A stretch of 64,000 nt of DNA from Lichenostomus cassidix (GCA_008360975.2 CM039182.1:106010443-106074442); one strand, 5' to 3'. Counted from the first letter of the stretch, positions 50,701 to 61,424 are shown. Numbers and translations are program-made. The notes: generated by a model not told the origin, from the sequence alone.

Positions 50701-52085
50701 CCAAAGCCCATCAAGGGACTGCCGTGTCCTGTTGTTTGTGAAGGAAGGGGTCAGGAAGACGATTCATTTTCATACCTTGATGGGATGAAGGGATGGTAAT
50801 TACAAGGGATAGAACATGAGTGTAACAGTAAAGCTGGAATTAATTATTTTCAAAACTATGGAAAGTACCTTTGGATGCCAGGTAAAGGGGCAGTCACAGG
50901 TCTATAGCCGTATCCCACAGTGTCTTATTTAATTGCCTACATGCCAAGTGTTTGGCCATATCACTTTTATAGAAACATTCCTTCATCTGTCTTACTTTAT
51001 ATACTGGTGTGTCATCTGTATGGGCTGTGTCCTGACATCTGGGCCCATTCTATCCCTGTAGGGGACAGCCTCTCCTGCAGCATGCCCTGGCTCCCGTGGA
51101 TGTCAAGCCCAGGAGAAGCAGCCAGAGTGAGACTACAATGTACTTGAAATCATTCTACTTTATGGAAGCCGAGGATGCAGACAACACACAGGAGAGGGAT
51201 GCTCTCTACAGATGGGCCACAGGTGAGATCAGATCTGGCCAGAGAATCCGAAGGATCAGTCAAACGGTGTCACTTCTGTTCCAATGGTACTTACAGCCTT
51301 GCCAGCAAAGCCAATGTCCTTTAGGGCTTGAACCCAGGACACTGAGTGTAGGAGTGTACCCAAGTGAACTCTGGCAGCTCTTTATCAGTAAAGTCAAGGA
51401 AAGAGGGATGATAACGCAGCAAGGCATGAAAAGACCTTTGTAATGGGGTCATTAAGATCAACCTGAGAGTACATTCACAAATATCATGACAACATTGTGG
51501 ATGCTAAGTGCTATCTAAAAAATGCACTCCTGTCTAAGTGCTAGTATTAGACAAGGTGCATTCTTGTCAAATACAGTTTGGTCCAGTAATTGAAAAGGAT
51601 CATTAAACATTTACTGAAAGTCAAACTGGAAACACATGGATGAATGGAGCTGTACTTGAATATCCCACAGCTGTCACCGATACCACAGATTAAGTGGCAG
51701 CATGTTACAGGTTTCCAGGAGAGGACAGACAGTCTTCACACACACACATACACACAGTTAAGGAAGGTGACATTGAAGGAGGACACTTTTGCATGTGTGA
51801 CCAACCTCTGTGCTCTTGTCTTAGAGCATTGGATGTGAAGTTGTAGCAAAGCATCATTTGCACTTGCACTCCATTCATACAGACACACCTACAGATTTAT
51901 TTCACATGAATATTTGATATGACAACAGATTTGATATCAAGTAGGCAGAGTTTGAATTATTTAATTGTTTTCCTGGAGTATTTTATTTTTATTATTTAAT
52001 GAATGCTGACATTGTGATTGGAGCTGGACAACCTTGATGTTGAAGTCTTAACTCCAATGTGCTTATGAGCTGACCTAATGAAGTC

Positions 52086-52250
52086 ATTGAATCCTAGAAT
52101 GGTTTGTGCTGGAAGGGACCTTGAGGACCATCTGGTTCCAAACCCCCTGTCCTGGGGAGGGACACCTTTCACTAGACCACTTTGCTCAAAGTTCCATTCA
52201 ACCTGGCCTTAGTTGGCCTTCATGGCTTTGAGAAACTCCAGCTTCCATTA
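52086..52250 (-). mobile_element. CR1 LINE 3' fragment, minus strand
   Basis: Plus-strand ATCCTAGAATGGTTTGTGCT, GGAAGGGACCTTGAGGACCA and TCTGGTTCCAAACCCCCTG are the reverse complement of a CR1 3' end (CCTCAAGGTCCCTTCC...ACCATTCTAGGATTC). The element's 3' end is at the low-coordinate side. It is 5'-truncated near 52250 and partly diverged. Confidence 0.92.
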
Positions 52251-55232
52251 CATTCTGATGCATGATGTTGTCTCAACACGGTCTTTGAGATGAACCAGAC
52301 CGGCACCAAACCTACAGCTGAACACTGAGATTATCTCCTGGTAAAAAAAGTCTCAAACCCAGGGTCAGGGTTTCTGCAAACTCCCTTCTCCCTTCCTCTT
52401 ATCAACCCCTTTCCTGCAGCAGTCAGAATTTTCTCAAGATTTGACGTGGCATATTTAAGATGTGAAAACAACAGAGGAAAAAAATTAAAATGTTTGTGAT
52501 CCATTATGCAGAAGGCACATATTCTGCATGAAAATATTATTTACTTGAGTTTTCTATTCTAAAACTTGATTTTGTATTCAAGATTTAAGGTCTCCATGGA
52601 GGTGGAAAAACACTTTGAGACTCTGAGACTTTGAAATGCTGAATTGCCTTGTATAAGATAAAATCGATATTTGGAAAAAAAAAGCAAAGTGGAAATTAAT
52701 GTTCTTGTAATAGGTGAGTAGCTTTTACACAATTATTTCATGGTGATAGACTTGGTTTTGATGTAGCTTAATTAGCAGAATATAAATTATATATGTTTTT
52801 TTTAAAGATGTGCATATGTATATTACAAGATTTTTTTATTTCATTGTGGAGCAAACCATTTGATGTGGCTCTGCAAAAAGCTCTAATACACATCAAAAAG
52901 CAATCAACAAACTCTTTGAGTACATCAAGCAGGATAATTTAGATGGTTTTTAATCAGGATTATGAAAATATAATTAGGTGGTTTCATGTTGGTTGGTGAG
53001 TGCGTAGGGAAAAGTGATTCTCCAAACAGAAAAATATGGATAACATTACCCAGGAGCCACAAAACAACCACACACACATGCATACACAAACCAAACAGAA
53101 AAAACTTCTGGCCTGCTTCTGTAGTAGATCAGCAGGTAACATGTTTAAATAGAATGTCATTTCCTTTAGGATGTCAGGAAGATTCTTATTTAACAGACAG
53201 ATTACACAGAAGGAGCTTTGGAAAAATGCCCCTTTTTAATGTGCTTGAAATCATTAGTCTGCAATTTAATAAAATAAAATCCTCTTTTCAGAATTTAGTC
53301 AATGAGCAGAAGATGCACTTTGGGTCTAATCAAACTAGAGTTTTACTGAAGGAAACAAGAGAGTGTTTTAACTATGTCTGGGCCTCTAGTACCAGAGTAA
53401 ATTCCACATCTCTTTGCAGGGTATTCAGGTGAAGAGTTCTCTCCTTAACCACCATAAATACTTGCCATTCCTTAGCTTTGAGGACTGCTGATTAAAGACT
53501 CCTTTCTTAAGAGCTGCCTCATAAACCTCATCTTTGCAGGTTCCCTTCTCACATTCTCATTGCTTGAAGCTTCCCTATGCTTTCAGTTCTTTTTGAGGTT
53601 CTGATCCTGATCTCTGTTTCCCAAAACATAAATTTTCTCTACAGCACTTGATTAATGCTGAACACTGTGTGCCACGTGCCATGATGGTAAAGATACTTTA
53701 CACAAAAGTATCTTAAATATTCGAAGTGTAATTCTCGAGTCCTTTACTTGCATGTACTAACATTACATTTCTGGTTGTCTGTGAGCACTGAGCAGATGTT
53801 CTCACTATGCACAGATCCATCTCCTGGCTGGATGTAAATAATCCATAATCCCACAGTACCCTCAGTACATGCCTGTCTGTACATAATCCTCACACCAATA
53901 CTCATCTGTCATGTTCTCCCCTCATCTGACTGGTTCTGGCAAAACAAGGTTACCACCGTCAGCCTGCCAATACTTTAAAGAATTAGAGAGGCACATTTTT
54001 ACTTTTTCTCTAGTGAAAACTGCCTGGTTTGTCCTTTCCCTTCTTTGCCTCTCCTCACTGGGTCCTATTCCTTGCGCCGAGAGTGTGATTATCACTGTAG
54101 TGATGGCTAAAGATATCTCAATAATCTCCTACCATCTCATGTGGATCTCTAACAAATACTCTCTCAAATTCACACCAAAGACTAGATCTCTTTTCAGTGA
54201 CTGAGAGGAAATGTATTTCATGCTGTTACAGTGATAAAATACTTCAGATGCTTTTTAAGCACTCTGATAACTTTTTTTTTTTTTTTTTTTAATTTTAGAT
54301 ACATAGTTTTGATATAAATCCTATAGAATCATATATTGGGGGAAGAAAAAAATAGCAAGTAGGTAGATGTCTGAAAGTGGTCTGGGGTTTTTTGTCAGCT
54401 AAACACGAGTTACCTGTGTGCCCTTAGGGGCTCTTATGAAAGAAAATACCACCTTCCAGTCAGTCAGTCTGAAGTCAAAAGTAAAGTACTTATGTGCTGA
54501 AATAGCAATCACAAAACACAGCATAGGTGAGAGTCAGAAGTTTTATTTTTTAAGACTAAATGAAACAGCAATTAAGGGTCTTTTAATTTAATGGCAAAAG
54601 AAACAATGGAAGTCACTGCCCAGAACATGGCCCAGCTTCACAAGGCAAGAGTAAAAAGGGCAGGAGCAGAGAGCAGACCCAGCAGTTCTCCTGGGTGAAG
54701 TCGTGAGTGAAACAGCTGGGGGGTTGAATGTTGTAGGTGGATGTGTGAGGGAGTGAAAAATAATGAGAAAAGAGAAGACATTGGGAAAGCCACCTGCAGG
54801 AGTGGAATGGTGCACTGTCAGGGGGTGAAACAAAAATACACTTCTTCTTGGCTGAGTGCTCCCTAAAAAGAGACACTTCCAAACATGAAACTACTTTGCT
54901 TGCTCCTGCCTTGCTGTAAGAGCATTTTGCTGTAATAGCAACCTCTGGAAATAAACAGGGCCCTTCCCAAAGAAGTCCTGGGTTCCTATCATCCTCTTCC
55001 ATTCCTAATGCAACAAAGACAGCAAGGCCCAGATTTTGGATAGCTACTTGTACCATGGGGACAAAAATGCTAGCTGGCATCAAAGCCTGTGCTGCACAGA
55101 TTAGATCTTCTTATCAAGAGTTAGAGACATGAAGAACTACTGCTCTCTGCCCGAGAGGATGGGGTCCGTGCCTTCCCATGTGCTGTTGCAGGCAGCATTG
55201 CATTCTTCCCTTTGGAAGACTGCTAAAAACTC
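52251..55232. other. Single-copy AT-rich DNA, no gene recognised
   Basis: It contains T19 at 54272-54290 and several AT-rich stretches. The 148-codon plus frame (52986-53432) and the 156-codon minus frame (54613-55083) have no recognisable domain or compositional bias and are treated as chance. Confidence 0.5.
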
Positions 55233-55309
55233 TGGCCCGATCCTGTTACTGCTGAAGTGAATGGGAGTTTTGCCATTGACTTCAAGGAGACAAGAAGCAA
55301 ACCAGGCCC
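55233..55309 (-). mobile_element. MITE-like sauropsid repeat, copy 2
   Basis: It begins GGCCCGATCCTGTTA and ends CAAACCAGGCCC. The core GTGAATGGGAGTTTTGCCAT, then TGACTTCAAGG, is the reverse complement of the 40.7-kb copy (GAAATCAATGGCAAAAATCC). The GGCCCGAT / GGGCCTGG ends form an imperfect terminal inverted repeat, as in a short MITE-like element. Confidence 0.6.
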
Positions 55310-55959
55310 TCTGCTTGCAAATCCAGTCTTTATAGTCCTTTCCAGATACTAAATAAAACTGTGCTTGGAAGTAATTTGAATGCCAGCAAGCTGGGCCAGT
55401 TAGCCATGGATTTCAAAGATGCCCAACAATGTGATGTTTATTAGGATACAAATAAAGTGTCTTCTTCACAGTGGAATGTGCAATTTCCTTCCCAATAAAA
55501 ATATAAACTTGCCTTATGTGCAAACAATTTTAGCATTTCTGTTTTTATGCCATCTTACTGACAAGAAACTCCCAGCTGTTATAATTTGTCTCATCCTTCT
55601 CTCTCTTGTAGAACCAGCCTTTGTTCCCTTTTGCAGTGCCAGGGACTTGCTGAGCTCCACCTGATGTGATTTGTCCAGGCATTAATAATGCATCTTCAAG
55701 ATGCAAGATGCATGAATTCCTTTAGTAACAGATCCGCCAGCAGACTGCTGCACTGTATTGTGCCACTTTCCCGAGATGGGGGAGGCAAGAGGACCACACA
55801 AGCATCATGCACCTGTGCAGGTCACCAGGCTCAGGAGCGAGGGGAGTACTATTATTACGAGGGGGTCACTACATCCTCACAATGAGGTCAGGCTGAGGAT
55901 AAGGAATATTACACGTTCCTCCAGCAGGTAGGTCCTTACCCGCCATCCCAGGAATCCCT
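55310..55959. other. Unassigned DNA leading into the CpG-rich block
   Basis: No gene recognised. It contains a strong splice-donor-like CAG|GTAGGT at 55925-55933 on the plus strand, just before CpG density rises. No matching upstream acceptor or coding exon was identified. Confidence 0.4.
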
Positions 55960-56289
55960 GTGGGACGACCTGAGGTGTCCACAATGTCAGTCCACACTGA
56001 CAGTGACTTTAGGAGAGCTGGCAGGCAGGGGTCGAGTGCTGCCCCGCTGGCGAGTGCTGTCCCTAAACATCACCAAACCAAATCAGCTTTGCCTCCGAGC
56101 GCTCCTCTCAGCCTCCCGTCAGGACGGCACCCGGAGGATGCGCTTCACGGACGGTGTGTGCTGCGGGGGGGAGGCTCGCCCTGGGGAGACACCGCACACG
56201 CCTGGTCCTCACCCGCTCCCGGAACCGCCAAGGGATCTGACGGCCGCCCTCCGCACCAGATCCCTCAGTGCCGCTTTCCCCGTTCGCGA

Positions 56290-56347
56290 ATAGATATATA
56301 CACACATATACATGAAGATATGTCTATATGAAAAAAAATATATCTAT
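56290..56347. repeat. AT-only stretch with 10-bp inverted repeat
   Basis: ATAGATATAT (56290-56299) and ATATATCTAT (56338-56347) are perfect reverse complements around a 38-bp spacer of TA/CA-type repeats and an A-run. It splits the CpG-rich block into two halves and could form a hairpin or cruciform. Confidence 0.75.
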
Positions 56348-56411
56348 ATAGTTTAATGGCTACGATCGTTCGTAGAGCCGCACTCTCGCACCGCGGCTCG
56401 GCTCTGCCGGC

Positions 56412-56425
56412 GTCGCCATGGCAAC
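56412..56425. promoter_or_regulatory. RFX X-box consensus match
   Basis: GTCGCCATGGCAAC fits the X-box consensus GTNRCCNNRGYAAC at every defined position. X-boxes bind RFX factors and are enriched in promoters of ciliary genes. One full match is expected only about once in several hundred kb of random sequence, and this one sits inside a CpG-rich block. The link to cilia is inference. Confidence 0.6.
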
Positions 56426-56462
56426 GGCTCGGGCTCCTAGCGTGGGGCCGCGCTGCGGCCGC

Positions 56463-57735
56463 GGCCCAGGACCCCGCCAGCACAGCCCCGCACAGCCACG
56501 CACAGCCCCGGCACAGCCCCGGCCCAGGCCCCGCCAGCACAGCCCCGCACAGCCCCGCACAGCCTCGGCCCAGACCCCGCCAGCACAGCCCCGCACAGCC
56601 TCGGCCCAGACCCCGCCAGCACAGCCCCGCACAGCCCCAGCACAGCCCCGCACAGCCCCGGCACAGCCCCGGCACAGCCCCGCACAGCCTCGGCCCAGGC
56701 CCCGCCAGCAGAGCCCGGCACAGCCCCGCACAGCACCGCACAGCTTTGGCACAGCCCCGCACATCTTTGACACGGCCTCGGCACAGCCCCGCATAGCCCC
56801 GCACAGCTTTGGCACAGCCCCGCACAGCTTTGGCACAGCCCCGCACAGCACCGCACAGCTTTGGCACAGCCCCGCACAGCTCCGCACATCTTTGGCCCAG
56901 CCCCTGCACAGCCTCGGCACAGCCCGGCACAGCCTCGGCACAGCCCCTGCACAGCCTTGGCACAGCCCCGCACAGCCTCGGCCCAGGCCCCGCCAGCAGA
57001 GCCCGGCACAGCCCTGCACAGCCCCTCACAGCTTTGGCACAGCCCCGCACATCTTTGACACGGCCTCGGCACAGCCCCGCATAGCCCCGCACAGCTTTGG
57101 CACAGCCCCGCACAGCTTTGGCACAGCCCCGCACAGCACCGCACAGCTTTGGCACAGCCCCGCACAGCTCCGCACATCTTTGGCCCAGCCCCTGCACAGC
57201 CTCGGCACAGCCCGGCACAGCCTCGGCACAGCCCCTGCACAGCCTTGGCACAGCCCCGCACAGCCTCGGCCCAGGCCCCGCCAGCAGAGCCCGGCACAGC
57301 CCTGCACAGCCCCTCACAGCTTTGGCACAGCCCCGCACATCTTTGACACGGCCTCGGCACAGCCCCGCATAGCCCCGCACAGCTTTGGCACAGCCCCGCA
57401 CAGCTTTGGCACAGCCCCGGCACAGCCCCGCACAGCTTTGGCACAGCTCCGCACAGCCCCGCACAGCCCCGCACAGCCCCGGCACAGCCTCGGCACAGCC
57501 CCGGCACAGCCCCGGCACAGCCCCGCACAGCCCCGGCACAGCATCGGCACAGCCCCGGCACAGCCCCGCACAGCCCCGGCACAGCCCCGCACAGCCCCGC
57601 ACAGCTTTGGCACAGCCTCGGCACAGCCCCGCACAGCCCCGCACAGCTTTGGCACAGCCCCGCACAGCCCCACACAGCACTTTTACAGCCACTCACAGCC
57701 CCGCATAGCTTTGGCACAGCCCCGGCACAGCGTCG
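56463..57735. repeat. GC-rich minisatellite of CACAGCCCCG-type units
   Basis: About 1.27 kb (roughly 120 units) of 10-11 bp units: CACAGCCCCG, CACAGCCCCGG, CACAGCCTCGG and CACAGCTTTGG, with interruptions such as CACATCTTTGA and CCAGGCCCCGCCAGCAG. The minus strand carries regularly spaced GGGG runs. Open frames of hundreds of codons run through it on both strands because the units lack most stops, giving low-complexity AQPRTAPAQPRHSPA or GCAGLCRGCAGLC peptides. I treat these as by-products of the repeat. A higher-order 288-bp period is listed separately. Confidence 0.95.
56681..57419 (+). repeat. Higher-order 288-bp tandem repeat inside the minisatellite
   Basis: The block starting CGCACAGCCTCGGCCCAGGC occurs at 56681, 56969 and 57257, exactly 288 bp apart each time. 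Copies 1 and 2 differ at about three positions by eye; copy 3 matches copy 2 until 57419, where it diverges. Such near-identity means recent unequal exchange or replication slippage. The period equals 96 codons, which is why identical 91-codon frames recur. Confidence 0.92.
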
Positions 57736-58268
57736 GCCTTGGTGAGGCCACATCTGGAGCGCTGTATCCAGTTCTGGGCTCCTCATTACAAGAAAGACAT
57801 GGAGCTCCTGGAGCGCAGTGGAGGGCAGCAAGGGTGACTGGGGAGAGTGGAGCATCTCTCTTACAAGGAAAGGTTGAGGCAGCTGGGTCTGTTCAGCCTT
57901 GAAAAGAGACAAATCAGAGGGGACCTCATCAATGTGTATAATTACCTAAAGGGAGGGTGTCAAGAGGATGGAGCTAGGCTTTTCTCATCAGTGCCAAGCA
58001 ATAGGAAAAGAGGCAGCAGGCAGAAATTGATGCACGGGAAGTTCCACCTGAATATGAGGAAGAACTTCTTTACTGTGCAAATGACCATGAACATTCCTCT
58101 CTGGGAACAGATTACCCAGAGAAGTTGTGGAATCTCTCTCACTGGAGATTTTCAAGGACCCTCTGGATGCAATCCTGTGCCATGTGCTCTAGTATGACCC
58201 TGCTTGAGCAGGAAGTTTGGACCAGATGACCCACTGTGGTCCTTTCCAACTTTACCCATTCTGTGATA
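57736..58268 (+). mobile_element. CR1 LINE 3' part, plus strand, 533 bp
   Basis: CTTGGTGAGGCCACATCTGG, CCAGTTCTGGGCTCC, GAAAAGAGACAAATCAGAGG and GGACCTCATCAATGTGTATA follow the CR1 3' region to CCATTCTGTGAT at the end. It is 5'-truncated and begins within two or three bases of the last minisatellite unit. Substitutions and stops make it non-functional, but it is among the better-preserved CR1 copies here. Confidence 0.95.
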
Positions 58269-58710
58269 CACACAGATGAACAACCCATTTTCAAAATAAC
58301 GTTTCTGGTAATTTTTTCAAGCTTCCCCAGTGCATGGCAATGGTCAGATATCATTGGGATCCCTGACAGAGAGGATGTCTTTCCCTGAAGTCCTTTGCAA
58401 TCAGCAAGAGAACCATAAAGCAGCTCAGTATGAATGCAGTCAACACCAACAGGCAATCCACTCTGCCATCTAAAAGAAATACACACAATTTGCTATCAAA
58501 AGCCACAGATGCTGGTGCAGGCAAGCCTGGCGCAACTGTTTTGGTGTGGGCTGCAGTCAGCAGTCACCTTGGGTTGATAGGTGTCAGTCATGCCCCCTTC
58601 ATGCACACAAACACCATCAAGTCTGGTGACTTGTACTTAATGTGTCACTTTCCTCTGTTTGATGGGCTTTTGAACATTTCAGGAGAAGATATGCAGCTTC
58701 TTTTCATGTT
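58269..58710. other. Spacer between two convergent CR1 copies
   Basis: 442 bp with no recognised gene or repeat. A 102-codon plus-strand frame (58430-58738) runs into the next CR1 and has no domain. Confidence 0.5.
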
Positions 58711-59060
58711 CACAGAATCACAGAATGGTTCAGGTTGAAAGAGATCACAGTCGGTCATCTCGTCCAACCCCACTGTTTAAGCAGGGTCATCCTAATCACA
58801 TTGCACAGGTTGTGTCCAGATGGTTCTCCACAACCTCTTTGGGCAATCTGTTCTGGTGCACAATCACCCACACTGTAAAGAAGTTCTTCCTTATGTTCAG
58901 GTAGAGCTTCATGTTCATCAGTTTCTGCTGGTTGCCTCTTCTCCTATTGATTGGCACCACCACTGCCTCCACCCTTTTGACACCAGCCCTTTAGATACTT
59001 ATACACATTAATGTGGTTCCACTCTCAGTCGTCTGTTTTCGAGGCTGAAGAGGCAATTTT
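58711..59060 (-). mobile_element. CR1 LINE 3' part, minus strand
   Basis: Plus-strand CACAGAATCACAGAATGGTT, CAGGTTGAAAGAGATCACAG and AGAAGTTCTTCCTTATGTTC are the reverse complement of a CR1 3' end. The 3' terminus is at 58711. The 5' truncation lies near 59050-59080 and is not sharp. Confidence 0.93.
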
Positions 59061-61424
59061 TCTTTTTACATTTCTCAAATCACATTGCCATATTGTGTTT
59101 CTTTTTAAAAAAAGGCCTTCCCCCAGGCTATCAGTTGGGAAGATTATAAAAAATTTTCAGGGTGTCTCTGAGCCCAGTGAGGTGCCAACAGGTAGGGAAA
59201 TAATGGAGAAGACAGTAAAGGAGGACAGTCTCTCTGAGGATCAGTTTTAAGAATCCAAGGAAGACAAAAATGAACCAAAACCCTACACTCATTTAACTGA
59301 ACATTAATTTTCCCATTTTATCCACAGTGAACTTTTTGATTATTTTTGATTTGAGACAGAATATTTCTGTTGTTTTCTATAGGATTTCAACAGGTTTATT
59401 TTGCATACACATAGTAGGAGAAATGTTTGTACATAAATTTATATTTAAAAAGACAGTGAAACAAATACTCCTGTGAATTTTGTTTCCAAAAAGCTTCCAA
59501 ACTGTGTGCAGAAGTCATCTTGAAATCACTGTATATTTTTGAAGACTATGCACCTAGAGACCAGAAACAATAGACTGGGATTCAACTGATCCTTCACATA
59601 CAAACTGAATATTGAATTACAACTCACAAAAACTCTGATATACCATCCAGTCTATAAGCAGTACATAGGCTGAAATATATTCAGATTAACAAGTCACTGA
59701 AGAATTTATACAGAGAATAAAACTAATAGAAATTAAAATGTGATCGTTGATCAACCACAATTAGGAAACAGCTAAATTCAACAAATCAGCTGTTTGCAAC
59801 TAATAGTTTTCCTAGGTCTCATGATAGATGTGGGTAAATGTTGACTTACTAATTATGACAACAGAACTGAAGAGAGAGCTGAGAAATCAAAATTAACTAC
59901 TGCCTTTCCAGAATTGGTGTCAGAATCTGTTTACACAGGTCTGGAGTGTCACTGTGAAATGTCCTGAGTTCACAGACCAGGCTTTTTTCAATCTGTGGTT
60001 TGTGAAAGTGTGCAAAATCTTGACTTTATCACTTGATATAAGGAAAGAAAAAGGCTTTTTTTTTTTAATATTAAAATTTGTCCGAGTTCTGCGCAACTGA
60101 AAAAGGGCTGCATGCTGCAAGCACGTCTTGCAAGCAGTCTTGCAAGCAGTCTTGCTAGCTCCATCATCTACTGGATTTCAAAGAGAAAAAATATACCAGG
60201 CTCCTGTGAGTGGTGAGCTGGCCTTGAAGATCCTCCAACATCCTCTAAGTCTAGGTTCAGACTTAGAAATCATCAGAGGCAATATTAACCTCCCTACCCC
60301 AAGCTTCCAGCTTCTTAGTTTTAAGGTATTTCTACAAATGTCAAGGAATGTTTCATCAATCAGCACCACACTTGATCCACTGTGAGAATTTTGTGTAAGG
60401 AAATATAGTTACTGTAAGTACAAAATACAATTTGAATGTCCCCTCTGTTCCACATGATTTTCTTCTTGTTGATCCAAGAACTTGGAAAGGATACTACAGT
60501 TTTCCTCATGTTAATTCTGGCAATGTTTCATTTGAAAAACTGTATTGAAAGAATCCTTTAAAACTGAGTGAAATGCTGGGAAGTGCCTTGTGATGTTCCT
60601 GTGTCACATATATGACTATTTAGAAAACAGACTTTCTATTGTGTCAGGATTGGAGATTTTGAGATATTTTCTTGTTGTATACTCAGATCTTTAAAATTTT
60701 GCATGAACTGCTATTCCAAGAACAACCCAATATGGATAAAGATGAGAATTTACTGTGATTGTTTTTTAAAGATTTATTGTGACTTCAGTTTTCATTAAAC
60801 TTCAGTAGCCCTAATTTACTGGCACTTCAGTTAAGCAGAATGGTTTGTTATTCATTATGCTTTCTGTCCAAAACCACTTTTTGTAACAGTAGTTCAATAA
60901 AGCTCTTGCTTTGTGAACCCTGCTGATTTTAACAATTTCTGATTTTTGCATTTTGCAGAGCAGGGAGAAAATGTTTAACATTTCTCCTGAATGTTGGTTT
61001 TCTATGTAGAAATTGGAGCTCCAGAATACACATGGGAGACAGGAGTACCACAATTTACATCGCAGGCCAGCCCCAGTGTGTCCTTTCTGCTCTACACAGG
61101 ATGCTTCCTAGAATTGCCAAAATTATCTGTTTCCCACTATTTTCTGTGATCCTTGTCATCACTATCAGATGTTCATTGAGACCTGTGAAATGTCATGCTA
61201 AATAATCCCCTTCCTCTCTTACTAAGAGGTTTGATTAGAAGTCCTCAACTAACAACACCATTTGCAAAATCTGTTTCTCAGGAGGGGTGAGCTCAAGGTG
61301 AAGTAGCAAAGGGACTTCACAGAGCACTAGATAGGGACAGCCCCACAGGAGCCCTGCTGAAAACACAGTGAGACACTGAGCTTGGCCAGCAGCTCCCTGA
61401 CCAGGGAGCTCAGAGTATTAGTGG
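59061..61424. other. Single-copy AT-rich DNA, no gene recognised
   Basis: No gene recognised. It holds a small 12-bp tandem repeat at 60126-60159. The 61.2-61.4 kb part may be further, more diverged CR1 sequence continuous with the copy that follows. Confidence 0.5.
60126..60159. repeat. 12-bp tandem repeat, nearly three copies
   Basis: TCTTGCAAGCAG occurs twice, at 60126 and 60138, followed by a partial third unit TCTTGCTAGC. Confidence 0.85.

Larger units (their letters stand above)
40937..52085. other. Single-copy AT-rich DNA, no gene recognised
   Basis: An 11-kb interval with no confident gene, RNA or transposon. It has an octamer-like palindrome at 44.28 kb and a possible MIR scrap near 44.7 kb. 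Locally stop-poor patches (42.9-43.8 kb, 47.1-47.7 kb, 48.3-48.6 kb, 51.1-51.4 kb) give overlapping frames of 60-115 codons on both strands without recognisable domains. Unrecognised exons of an unknown gene cannot be excluded. Confidence 0.45.
55960..56462. promoter_or_regulatory. CpG-island-like block, candidate promoter
   Basis: CpG dinucleotides are dense at 56030-56290 (CGAGCGCTCC, GACGGCACCCGGAGGATGCG, GACGGCCGCC, TTCGCGAA) and again at 56365-56462 (GATCGTTCGTAGAGCCGC, CTCGCACCGCGGCTCGGC, GCGGCCGCGGCC). The rest of the window is CpG-poor. CpG preservation at this level in a bird usually marks an unmethylated promoter. An X-box lies at 56412-56425. The direction of transcription is not clear, and no first exon can be defined. 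The minisatellite begins directly on its right. Confidence 0.6.

Noticed and set aside
52986..53432. 148-codon plus-strand frame
   Set aside because: No recognisable domain. It begins in a low-information region with no promoter or splice support.
54613..55083. 156-codon minus-strand frame
   Set aside because: No domain, signal or repeat pattern. Length is within chance expectation.
56418..57902. 494-codon plus-strand frame as a proline/glutamine/alanine-rich protein
   Set aside because: It lies almost wholly in the minisatellite and runs into CR1 sequence at its end. Other frames on both strands are equally open, so openness reflects the repeat unit, not selection for coding.
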